Positions 1 to 9,184 are shown, counted from the stretch's first letter. The stretch is 19,307 nucleotides of DNA from Acanthaster planci (GCF_001949145.1 NW_019091552.1:652483-671789), one strand, 5' to 3'. A program made the numbers and translations. The notes: generated by a model not told the origin, from the sequence alone.

Positions 1-114
1 ACATCCCTGTATAGTCCAGTGTATACATGTACATCAGCAATGGGACACTTTTGAGATGCAGGTGGAAGCAAACACATTGGTCATACTTGGCCAGCCCTGG
101 GCATGTGTGCGCAT

Positions 115-156
115 ACATGTAGCTCTGAGCATGCACATGTATAATTCTGAGCATGT
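115..156. repeat. Two-unit minisatellite-like repeat
   Basis: Two adjacent units of 20 and 22 bp both begin ACATGTA and contain TCTGAGCATG. The first covers 115-134 and the second 135-156. They differ by a short indel between the two shared words. This is a short local duplication with no evident function. Confidence 0.55.
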
Positions 157-408
157 GCACAGCCGTGCGTAGTAATTCCAGATGGCTCTAACCCTAAAAG
201 AGCAGGGTTATTTTTGCCCCTCTTACAGCCTGGTGGGTGCGGATGCTGTCTCCCCCCAAAAATATCGGCTGTGCCGGGCTCAATTTTTTGAATCTTATAA
301 TGACAGACATGTAACGACATTCCTTTCACATGTTTCATCTCAAATGTGAAGTTTGAAGTCAATCACAAAAATGGCTTTGTTGTCACAATCATTTGAAGTT
401 CAAGGCTA

Positions 409-432
409 AATGCATGCAAGCCTGCATGCATT
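409..432. repeat. Perfect 10-bp inverted repeat, 4-nt loop
   Basis: The arms AATGCATGCA (409-418) and TGCATGCATT (423-432) are exact reverse complements around the loop AGCC. The arms are themselves made of GCATGC words, so the palindrome may partly reflect local composition. No gene is adjacent, so a terminator role is not implied. Confidence 0.7.
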
Positions 433-808
433 GAGCAACACAGTAGAAAAAGTAAAAGTCAAGTCTTGAAACCTTTCACAGTTCAATTCAATCTCTGTTC
501 GATGTAATGCTTACCCATTAATGTTGCGAACCTCATCCAGTTGGAAGCCATGCTGTGCAGAGAGCTCAGGAAGATTTCTTGCAGGCTCAACGAACAGGAT
601 CTAGCAAGTTGGCAAAGTCAAAGAAATTAAGGAGTGAGTGCATTATTAGTTAAATTACAAGACCGAACGAAATGACAGACTTTCAATAGGTGTGGTCAGG
701 CTGACCCAGCAGACTGATCCGGTTGCCCATGGGAAGTGGATGCCCACTGTGTTCATATATGTAGGCAAGTACATCTGTAATTTATGCATGTACCTGCATC
801 TGTCAATA

Positions 809-1156
809 CAGTCATTTACAAAAGTTTAAGACCACCTGAAATTTTGTTAGCATTTCTGTCACCAGACCTGCATGACATCAATATCTAATTGAATGATTAC
901 ATAACATGCTGTTTACGGTGGTGATAACATCAGAGTCATGCTAAAGCCCATTTGAATGAAAATTTTTGCAAAGGCAGGTCTTGTATGACATTTTATCTTC
1001 AATGCAGCATAATGTGGTTAAATAGCTGTTCAAGCAAGATACTAAGGTTACAAATAGAAAATAAGCATAAGTTGCTATAATTAATTGGTTTAAGTTTTGT
1101 TTTTCTTCAAGTTAATGCATTTTTGTGCTGTGGTCCTAAACTTGTGCAAATGACTG
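809..1156. mobile_element. Tc1/mariner-like MITE, 348 bp
   Basis: The ends are 27-bp terminal inverted repeats. The left end (809-835) begins CAGTCATTTACAAAAG, and the reverse complement of the right end (1130-1156) begins CAGTCATTTGCACAAG. They match at all but three positions. A TA dinucleotide precedes the left end (807-808). The right end is followed by TT, which can be read as a mutated TA target duplication. CAGT starts, a TA target and an inner AAGTTTAAGACCAC segment are typical of Tc1/mariner elements. The interior is AT-rich and has no transposase reading frame, so this is a non-autonomous copy. Family membership is inferred from the ends only. Confidence 0.8.
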
Positions 1157-3115
1157 TTGACCTGATGCGTTAAGGTGGAGTCTGAAACTTTTTCTTTGTT
1201 ATTTTAATTCAGTCACTATAAATGCACAAAAGGTTCACTCGAGGCTGTCCTAGAGGAAGAAATTCTCTCTAACGTGTCATCATACCCATAGGGTCTGTAC
1301 CGCTGCAGCTGTGCACGTCTTATGTGCATACTTGCATGCATGGCAGACTTTTGTCGGACATAACTCACAGAACTTGGTCGAAGAATCATGGGGGTGTGTA
1401 GTATCCTGCTGCACTCTTACATGTCCACTCCTGACCACCATAACTCTACCCAGCAACAGTACCCTTTTTAGAATGTCCTCGTAGCTCTGCCCTCCTCTGG
1501 ATCATAATGGCCCCACCTGCTATACATCAATCATTGTAGCCGATTACACCTAAGTGTAGCCCCATGTATAGAGTGTACATGTATATAATATAGTTGTACT
1601 CCTGCATCTGACACACAATGAACCAAGCAACCACCAGAACAAGCTCGTGTGAGCACACCGATATTACAGGTTGGGACTTCATGGATTGGTCAACCAATGA
1701 AAACAGTCATTCGTATGCAGGTTTCTGGTTGTGCATTGATGCGTGGTGCCTGTTTTGCACTTTTAATTAAGTCAAGAAATACCCAGTTAAAGAAAATCAG
1801 AATTTCCGGAATTCTAAATCCTTGCTTACCATCTAGTAGTAGAAGGCCACCTATACTACAAGCTATCAGTGTATTCTATTCTACTCAAATTTCATGGATG
1901 AATCACAGGTGCAAACAGACAGCTGTGATAAAATGCAAAACTTGTTTGTATCTCAAGGATGTAGGAGTAATTAAGTGTACATGCCATTTTTAGTTACTTA
2001 ACCCTCGTGGGTGCACCCTCGCAAAAAGGCCCTAAATACGTCCACCAAGCTCATTAATAAAAGTTATACACTCAAAATATTCTATATTAGAGAGTCCTGA
2101 GAGCCATGAAATTGAGGAATTGGAGAAATATGGCACTGAACCCCTGGCCCGGACTCTGGGCTTCAAATTCTGAGTAATTTGGATGCAGTCGGGTCCGAAA
2201 ATGGCACTATTTGGCCGTTTTGCAGAGGGATGGTTTTTCAAAATGGCTACTTTTCTGGATAGGGACATTTTATTCATTTTAGGGGTGGTCTGTTCTGGTG
2301 AAAATTTCTCAAAAATTCATTGGTCAACCCCCGGAAAACTGAAAGGAAAATGAAAGGGGACATGTCGATCATCGTAATTCTGTGCAGCCTGGACACCTGT
2401 GAGAGTTGTATTTTTAAAATTATTGCAAAGTGTGGGGATTTATCATTGCAGTCTATGGGAATTTATTTGTAGTGGTGCACCCTCATGGGAGCATTCCCCT
2501 CCTTCCTCCATGCTTGTAAAAAAGGCAACACCTGACTGAGGAAAGGCAATGGTTCCAAACGTGTACAATGTACATGTCCCTTTATGAAAGCCAGCTTAGG
2601 GGTTTCTGTTTATTTTAGTTCTCCAGCGATGAACAATGAATAACAATTTCAGTTTACTGAGGCAAAGACTTGCCCAGGCCATTCAAGCAGAAAATAAAAC
2701 ACACAACAACACTGATAGTCTGTTGTGAGAAATTGTGCATGAGGCACAATTTAAACATGACCTCTGTGGGACTGCCCATTCTCTATGAACAATTTACCTA
2801 TACATGTACATCGACAAGGGACAGTCACAAACTGAACAGTATGGCCAGATGACCTTGGACGTTGGACTTCATTTCAGACATGTCAGGGGCTAAGCCCAGT
2901 CCTACCATTAGCATTTACCGGTAGTACGGTACTTGGTGTTACCGTATTCTCAGAAATCACCCCCCCCTTAACAAAATATGCCTACATACATGTAAATTGT
3001 ATTAGATTCATAGATTGGACTTGATTTTTTTTTTTTATTATCAGTAATTCCAATCACAAAGCCAGTCATGGCAGTATGGTGCATTCTCAAGTGGCAGGGT
3101 ACTCTGCACTTGGCC
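1157..3115. other. Intergenic, no gene seen
   Basis: Several short open frames exist, including one of 114 codons on the + strand from 1649 and one of 81 codons on the - strand from 2277. None has a recognisable domain, plausible amino-acid texture or matching splice signals. The segment at 2000-2500 contains GGGTGCACC words near both ends (about 2009 and 2475) and may be an old repeat, but no clear terminal inverted repeat can be drawn. Homopolymer runs of C (about 2961) and T (about 3027) are present. Confidence 0.5.
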
Positions 3116-3209
3116 TACCCACTAGAACTGTGGGCTCTGTCGTCTGTCACACTCCCACCTCATGCATGTGAGAACGCAGTGGAAGATGAACCCCCTAGTT
3201 CTGGAGGTA
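3116..3209. mobile_element. Degenerate foldback element, 94 bp
   Basis: The left end reads TACCCACTAGAACTGTGGG, and the reverse complement of the right end reads TACCTCCAGAACTAGGGGG, so the ends are imperfect inverted repeats. The sequence also lines up with the better-preserved hairpin at 3440-3523: both have AGAACTGTGGG, then a CTC-CATG centre, then AGTTCTGGNGG(G)TA. It therefore looks like an older copy of the same small family. No target duplication can be seen around this copy. The right arm lies inside a 66-codon open frame on the - strand (3360-3160). Confidence 0.55.
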
Positions 3210-3439
3210 TACGCTGTTTCTCTACGTAGCCCTTCTGCTTCAGTTGTGCAACAATCTCCATGAGATCAGCTACATGAACGTGGCTAGCAGAGGGCCTGGT
3301 GTCGGTCCTAGTACTACAAACACGTAGGAACACCCACTGATGGGGTTCTTCCCTCTGCATTTAGGACCTTAGCCTACATGAATACATATAACTTTATAAA
3401 CCTAACATACAGTATGCGACTTTATACAACATTAGTCGC

Positions 3440-3523
3440 TACACCCAGAACTGTGGGGTCCGACATCTGCCCCGCTCCTCATGGGAGTGGGGCGGACGTC
3501 GGACCCCACAGTTCTGGGGGGTA
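3440..3523. mobile_element. Near-perfect foldback MITE, 84 bp
   Basis: Two arms of about 35 bp (about 3445-3480 and 3485-3519) pair almost completely. Each begins CCCAGAACTGTGGGGTCCGA when read inward, with only about three differences, two of them compatible with G-U pairing. The outer ends read TACACCCAG on the left and, reverse-complemented, TACCCCCCAG on the right. Flanking the element are ATTAGTCGC (3431-3439) and ATTAGTCAC (3524-3532), a 9-bp direct repeat with one mismatch. A 9-bp target duplication is characteristic of Mutator-like elements, so a MULE-derived foldback is a reasonable but unproven assignment. Confidence 0.75.
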
Positions 3524-3525
3524 AT

Positions 3526-3635
3526 TAGTCACCAGGTCCTTAATTTCAGAATTTTGCCATCTAGCTTAGGCTGTGTTGAGTCTGTGTGGTTTTCACAGTA
3601 AGTGGCGAAATAAGGCATAAGGGACCTGGTGACTA
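3526..3635. repeat. 14-bp inverted repeat with 82-bp spacer
   Basis: TAGTCACCAGGTCC (3526-3539) is matched by its exact reverse complement at 3622-3635. The left arm overlaps the right-hand target duplication of the 84-bp foldback, so it was probably present before that insertion or used by it. There is no coding potential between the arms. It could be a further decayed foldback. Confidence 0.55.
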
Positions 3636-4895
3636 CATGTGGAGGACGTTAAGCATGCTCAGCCCTATGGCCCATGTATATGCTTTTGCAGTGGGCCTAA
3701 TAATTCTAACGTTCAACCCCAACAGCATGCCCAAGCACCCGAGGAAAGGGTTCCATATACGGCCGGACGCCGGCGTAGGGTGACCTACATGTAATGATGT
3801 AGTATTAGCCATCAGAAAGCAAAAACATGTCCAGAGAAGTTCAATTTAGAAGGGAAAAACCAAGTTCATTTGGAAAACACTTAGACTTTTTCAGACCAGT
3901 CTCATATAGGTTTTGTGCACAAGATGTGAAGTGGCGTCCGCATGGAACTCTTAGCCACCCTGATTCCATGGCCTACGGCCTACAGCCTACAAGTACACGG
4001 CCTTGCCGTCCATTTATCACATGGAGGAATAAAACCATTCGTCGAGTCACGCATCACAAGCTCTCCTGAAAACAATCCTCACCTTGTTATTGTCGACCCC
4101 GATGACATGATCCTGTAAAATCTGCAACGGCTGGCTTGCAGATTTTGAATGGACTAACGTCCCATGAATAATGTCAAAAGACATTCTTTTCACTCAGTTC
4201 TGTGTTAATACTCGCAACGCAACTTGTACGGCGCGGTGTCAAGCCAAAACTACGCTGGTTTAAAATGGACATGGTACAAAAAATAAATTGTGATCAAACA
4301 GATTTTGTTGCCCACAATATATTTGTACCATGTCTCTTTACAACTACCGTAGAAAACTGCACGCACAGACACAAAACACCTTGCAAAAAATGGGTATCAA
4401 TGAATAATGTCTATGGTTATTCTTCCGTGGAGCTGTAATATGAAAGACCTCCTTCCCGGTCCCTGGCTTGGTTTGAATAGCACGCCCTCTGCCAGTTTAT
4501 GCTTTCACAGCGTTTCGCTCCCACCGTGACGGCAACTAAGGCGTATACCGTCGCCGCCGCGGCAACCTTTCGGGGAGCAGTACCGGGCCGGGTACACTAA
4601 TTTGAGCCCCACTGAAAAAAGGTGTAAAATCCACTAGGGTCAGGGTTCGTAAACATATGCAAGCCAAATCACATTGGTTTCTTAAACAAAAATTAAATCA
4701 TTATCTTGCCCTTCATCTTTCCGTTTCTTTTCATTTTTGGTGGGTTAACCAGTTACATTTTGAAATATTTACATTTAAACCTCCCAAGAAGTGATATAGT
4801 GCCGAATCCCACAAGCATCGAATGACATTCCTCTACTTTCCAGGATGCTAAGGACTATTTTTTCGACCTTACTTTCAACTCTGTTCTCAGATGTA
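3636..4895. other. Intergenic, no gene seen
   Basis: Open frames of 65-80 codons on the + strand (from 3586, 3827 and 4202) show no domain similarity or compositional sign of coding. A short GC-rich, CpG-containing patch lies at about 4500-4600. It contains CCGTCGCCGCCGCGGCAAC and could be an old regulatory or repeat fragment, but no promoter motif or downstream gene supports it. Confidence 0.5.
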
Positions 4896-5833
4896 CGGAG
4901 CTTTGGAAGTGCCATCCGACATCGGAATAATGACATCCGCGGATAACTTATCATGGGATGATGACATTGTAAAAGTTGGATGATAAGATCCTCAGATAAT
5001 GACGATAATCATTATCTCAGGATGTCGTCATCCAGAGATATCCAGCAAGGGTGATGTCTACCCTAGTGCGATGTCGTCATCCCATGTTAATTACTTCAGG
5101 GTGTCGTCATCTAATTGTTACGATGTCGTCTTTCCATGATAAATTATTGCAGGATGTCACCATCCAACTTTTACGATGCCGTCATCTCGAGATAAATTAG
5201 CTGAACGCTGTGAACATCTTGCCTGTATCATGTCGTTACCCGAGTACAGAGCTCTGGAAGTGCCACCAGACTAGTGAGATCCTGACACATTTTTTTTCTG
5301 GGGATGACGACATATGGTTAGATATCGACACCCTTAGATGGGATGACGACATTGTTAAAGTTGGATGACGACATCCTGACATAATTTCTTACAGAATGAC
5401 ATTGTCATAAAAGTTGGATGACAACATCCTGAGATAATTTATCGCAGGATGACGACATTGTAAACGTGGAATAATTACATTATTTGTCAATGGGCCATTG
5501 ACAAACCACCTTGAAAACCCATAGTGTGTTCAAAGCATTGTACTCCTATAGCCATACATGATATCAATTAGGGTGGTAACACATCATGGTGTCTTATCCC
5601 CTGTTACAAGTAGTGAAGTAGATATCACCATCGCTGGATGTCTCTGGAAGACAGCATCCCGAAATAATGATTATCCTGGGATGCCGTCATCCAACTTTTA
5701 CAATGTCGTCATCCCGTGCTGAGTTATCTCAGGATGCCAACATCTTTTCTTTTTTTTTTCTTTCTACTGTTTTGTCATCCCGGCAGAAAGTGTGTCAGGA
5801 TCTCAAAAGTTGGATGGCACTTCCAGAGCTCCG
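4896..5833. mobile_element. Composite inverted-repeat (foldback) element
   Basis: The left end (4896-4917) and the reverse complement of the right end (5812-5833) agree at 21 of 22 positions, starting CGGAGC and ending GGAAGTGCCATCC. A third copy of this end, in the left orientation, lies at 5247-5267. The body has at least 14 versions of GGATGACGACAT. They run forward at about 4956, 5302, 5341, 5363, 5417 and 5447, and reversed at about 5021, 5071, 5101, 5122, 5153, 5175, 5681, 5703 and 5733. Between them are AAAAGTTGGATGA and GAGATAATTTATC spacers. The region 5640-5833 is the inverted counterpart of both 4896-5030 and 5247-5475. The simplest reading is one element of about 590 bp (5247-5833, loop about 5480-5640) next to a related shorter one (4896-5246). 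No transposase is present. No target duplication was recognised. Confidence 0.75.
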
Positions 5834-7113
5834 CACCAGTGCGCCGGCATCTTTCCATTCAAACTAGATAGTTATTATCCAGCCTCGTTGAGCTGAAGGA
5901 CTTTTGATAACGTCAGTTTTGTTGTGGGTGTAGTCGGTAAAAATGTGCATCGATCTACCAGACGTAATGACACAGATATCAATTTCCTGAGACTCTCAAA
6001 ATGTTCAAGACCCAGCTGGTTTCCTAATAACCTGGTTCTACTGACTCAGTCAGAATACCATGGGTCAACTCCAGACCGGTGAGCTGAGGCGGAGGGTCAG
6101 GCCCGGCGGTATTCGCCTAGTGGTCTACTCTGCCGGCTAACCCATGAGAGCCCCATTTGGCCAGGACAAGCCAAATGTCCAACTAACCAGCCATCACTCC
6201 ATAATCAGTGAAATGCTTTTGAATATTCATCTTTTCTCTTGATTGTTAAATTATTGTATTGTATATCTCAGTTAAGTTTGATCACGTCCCAGGCAAGACA
6301 GCTACCAGAAGAAAACAACTGTAAATAGTTTGCATTTCATAATATTATGAATAAATTCTGTAAATAGGTTACGAATGATATGTCCAGGGGAATGGGAGAA
6401 AACTTGGGATGACACCCACCATTTTTTTAGGCTAACAATCTCCTCTTTTTTCCAGAAAAGCCTGGGGATTCTGTTCATGCAGATGAGCTCGTGCAAATAT
6501 CAACACTTAAAACAGTGAACTACATGCACCCCTTGGGCACTCGCTGGGTATAGAATTCCACTCAGGAAAGTAAAGTGGGTCCATCACGCGGGAAGTGCCA
6601 GTACGGAGTCCCTCTGGCAGCCGCGAGAGGGCGCCAGAAACATCACGCCTGCTTACCCTATTGGGTTACACTTGATATGCCCGGTCAAAATGACGGATCT
6701 CTATAATACAAAAAGACCAACTGGGAAAGTGACGTTAAATTGTTGAGCACTGGCTGACCAGAGCATGGAGGAAGTTAGTTAATTATAAGTACTCACTGGA
6801 CAGGGTAAGAACTTCCACGAACATATGAGCGGGAATTTCTGAGGAAATTGAAGGTCTTTTATTCTAGCCGTTGAAAATCAATAGCAAAAAGGTAACTTCT
6901 GGTTTCATTCTACTGACATGCAAGTTTTTGAGATAATAGGGTTCGAAGTTGGTTGATCTTTCAAATCACGTTTACCTGTACATTTCTCCCCAAATACAAT
7001 CGCATCTGATGCGATAAGCTCAGAAGTTAATTATATAACTAATGTCATGAAACAAATTATATAGGGAAACTGACTAGGTGTTTATGAATAATTATAAAGA
7101 TGAACAAAGAGCT
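5834..7113. other. Intergenic, no gene seen
   Basis: No coding sequence is supported. A CTCF-like word lies at 6621-6634 and is listed separately. A GC-richer patch at about 6060-6150 contains CATGGGT and ACCCATG as loosely spaced inverted words, but no compact structure can be drawn. Confidence 0.5.
6621..6634 (+). promoter_or_regulatory. CTCF-like motif
   Basis: The word CCGCGAGAGGGCGC matches the core CTCF pattern CC-N-C-N-AGRKGGCR closely. CTCF is present in many bilaterians, so an insulator site is possible. A 14-bp match can also occur by chance or as part of a repeat, and no binding data are implied. Confidence 0.25.
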
Positions 7114-7186
7114 TGACTGGAGCGGGATTTGAACCTGTGGCCTCTGGAATAACGTACCAGTGCTCTACCAACTGAGCTACCCAGCC
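7114..7186 (-). tRNA. tRNA-like sequence, probable pseudogene or SINE head
   Basis: Read on the - strand, the 73 nt fold as a cloverleaf. The acceptor stem is GGCTGGG with TCCAGTC (two G-U pairs). The D arm is GCTC-AGTTGGTA-GAGC. The anticodon arm is CTGGT-ACGTTAT-TCCAG, followed by a five-base variable region and a T loop of TTCAAAT. The A box (TAGCTCAGTTGGTAGAGC) and B box (GGTTCAAATCC) are intact. Against a working tRNA, the T stem ACAGG/CCCGC has two mismatches, the anticodon stem ends in T-T, and position 33 is C instead of the invariant U. The formal anticodon would be GUU. These faults suggest a tRNA pseudogene or the tRNA-derived head of a SINE, not an active gene. No CCA is encoded, as expected in eukaryotes. 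Confidence 0.6.
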
Positions 7187-8860
7187 CTATGTTGGTGGTT
7201 CTTCCCATTTGTCAATATCTCTGTCGGGGGGCGCTAGCCAGACACCATTATATGGATACGGATACGGTACTTGATCACACGTAACGTAGCCTTCGTTTGG
7301 AAATCTTCGTCAAACAGCACAGTGATCTCAACCAAGGGTACATATCTAAATACATCTATAGCACATTGCATGGGTGTCGTTGGGATTTTACTTGGGGGGA
7401 GGGGAAACACTTTTTCCAGGAGAGGGAAATTTTTAGGGGGGAGTTATCATCAGCTACAAAGTGATAAACGATCAACAGTACAAGGGGATCAATTTCCAGT
7501 TTTCTTTTTCGGGCAAATTGGTGATATTCATTACGTGTTCGTTCGCTTGAACGTTTAACTATTTGTCGCCCATTATCTTCCGAGATTAGCGTAAATTAGC
7601 AAAAGACACAGTTTTGTGTCTGTAACCTTGGTAATGACGAAGACGACATCACAAAACACGAGTGAATCTCAAATTTCATCTTGACACATTCATCACGTGA
7701 TTACTTCTTCATTAGAACGCCGCCAATGCGTGATGTAATCATAGTTTCAGATCACACACGTTAGTGTAATGAGCCCCAAGCTAGACCAAGAGAGGTCGCA
7801 GTTTTCCTAGCACGCCCCCAGCGATAAATCCGGAACTGAATATTTTCAATCCCCCCGACAGTGGGGTTGGCTTGATACATTATTTCTTGTCAGCAAAGAT
7901 TTGGTTAGACTTTAGAACTTTTTGTAAATGCAGATTATTCCTTGAAAGTTACTTTTATTTTTAAATTATAAATTGCTGACCTTATTTTGGTCCCCTGTTT
8001 TTATAATTCGAATATCGGTTTAGCCCATCCTTAAATAATTTTGTGACTGAGTTGCACTGGCCGGTGCATGTTAAATTTCCGAAAGTAAGAGGACAAATTT
8101 TGGCATGATAATTTCTTGCAGGTCGGATAAGTTTTCATTTTCGACAGATTGATATAGTTAAAAGATTTCACAAAGGCCTTTTCGAATCTGATTTTTAAAA
8201 AAATGCAGAAAAATAATTTCAAAGTCTAATTTGTTTAAACGATTATTTTCCTAGGTTCCAGGAGCGCCATCGGAATAAACTTTGTTAAAATTCTGACTCG
8301 TTCTATATTGAGATATTTTTTGTCTGTGGCACGTTGGGATGTTGCTGAAAAAGCAAATTCGTCACTTTTTTTTTATCAATGTAAACATTTGTTTATTCTT
8401 TTTAATCATCTTATTTATTTAAAGGTAATCTAAATTATTTTCTACCTACACTGGGGATACGGGAGGGCGCCATTTACTCGGCTTTTTCTTTCAACACGAA
8501 GAGGTAGCAAGTCGTCCTTGGTTTAACGGTATTTCCTGTCTTCCACAAAGCGCGTAAAACTCGGGTAGGCCTACACGCCGCAACATTTAAACAGGCAAAC
8601 ACTCAAGACTGACTGATCCTTTCAATAAACTTTACCAAACATGCACGCGTCTACTGGTATTCAGAGGATCTAGGAGTAGAAATTACTCAAAATATGTTTC
8701 TTTAAAACGTTTTTGCTTAAATGATGTAAGATGACGATTGCCAAAGATACTGAAACACAATTCACCGCAATGTGACCAGTCAAACTCTACTTGATTGAAA
8801 GCTATATTTATTTCGCTTGAACATCCAGTGATGTCAGAGATGCTGGGTTTCACGGATGAG
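7187..8860. other. Intergenic, no gene seen
   Basis: No coding sequence is supported; a 95-codon frame from 7271 lacks any recognisable feature. Small structures include the hairpin AGACACA-GTTT-TGTGTCT at about 7604-7621 and a perfect palindrome ATCACGTGAT at about 7692-7701. The interval from about 7860 to 8460 is very AT-rich. The last few hundred bases may include distal regulatory DNA for the downstream lectin gene, but no specific element can be named. Confidence 0.5.
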
Positions 8861-8870
8861 GCATCAACCA

Positions 8871-8909
8871 GTACGTCACTTACACGTGACCTGACCTGTG
8901 ACTGGTGAC
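8871..8909 (+). promoter_or_regulatory. Cluster of GTGAC/GTCAC motifs upstream of the lectin gene
   Basis: Within about 40 bp there are one GTCAC and three GTGAC words, including the E-box CACGTG (8883-8888) inside CACGTGAC and two overlapping TGACCT nuclear-receptor-like half-sites (8887-8892 and 8892-8897). The cluster lies about 190-230 bp upstream of the TATA box at 9102. CACGTGAC is the type of site bound by USF/MITF/TFE bHLH-zip factors. Regulatory function is inferred from density and position only. Confidence 0.35.
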
Positions 8910-9101
8910 ATTCAAGAACCGCCCCCAGTTACCATAGCAATCAGAAAACATCCTTCATCCGTCCTCCTGACGAGGACCGCCCATGAGAGAAGAGCGGACG
9001 CTCAGCGCGTGAATTGAACGCTCTTCCACCGTTCATGAAGCCCTTTATTTACACAGATCTCGTCTTGAATTGGCAGTGGTACCTGAGGCTAGCCATTCAC
9101 C

Positions 9102-9109
9102 TATAAAAG
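9102..9109 (+). promoter_or_regulatory. TATA box of the PAN-FReD gene
   Basis: TATAAAAG is a full consensus TATA box. It lies 83 bp upstream of the ATG at 9185. Typical spacing puts transcription start near 9129-9133, where CCAATT gives a weak initiator-like context at A9129. This leaves a 5' leader of about 56 nt within the same exon as the start codon. An intact core promoter argues against a promoterless processed retrocopy. Confidence 0.7.
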
Positions 9110-9184
9110 GTTGAGCTGACTTGTTGCCAATTGAGCAAAGTCGAGTCTGCCAATCCGTTCAGAATTTTATCACGGTTCGTCACG

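Larger units (their letters stand above)
1..808. other. Intergenic, no gene seen
   Basis: No open frame here resembles a known protein, and no splice-bounded exon could be supported. The stretch is rich in ACATGTA and GCATG words, which recur across the window and suggest a genome-wide compositional habit. The only discrete structures are a two-unit tandem repeat at 115-156 and a perfect palindrome at 409-432, listed separately. Confidence 0.6.

Noticed and set aside
1649-1993. 114-codon frame on the + strand
   Set aside because: It begins with a non-ATG codon, lacks a domain and has irregular composition; a chance frame is more likely.
2032-2277. 81-codon - strand frame resembling a small protein
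   Set aside because: It has no recognised family and lies in sequence that looks like an old repeat.
2009-2490. Possible transposon bounded by GGGTGCACC words
   Set aside because: GGTGCACC is itself palindromic, so the match in inverted orientation is trivial, and the flanking bases do not extend it.
4896-5833. CRISPR-like array because of regularly recurring short words
   Set aside because: The words occur in both orientations with irregular spacing and self-similar spacers, in eukaryotic DNA with no cas genes; a foldback element fits.
9131-9184. Extension of the lectin frame upstream to 9131 (18 more codons)
   Set aside because: The upstream codon is TTG, and the inferred transcription start (about 9129) leaves no room for a leader. 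The ATG at 9185 has strong context and is followed by a proper hydrophobic segment.
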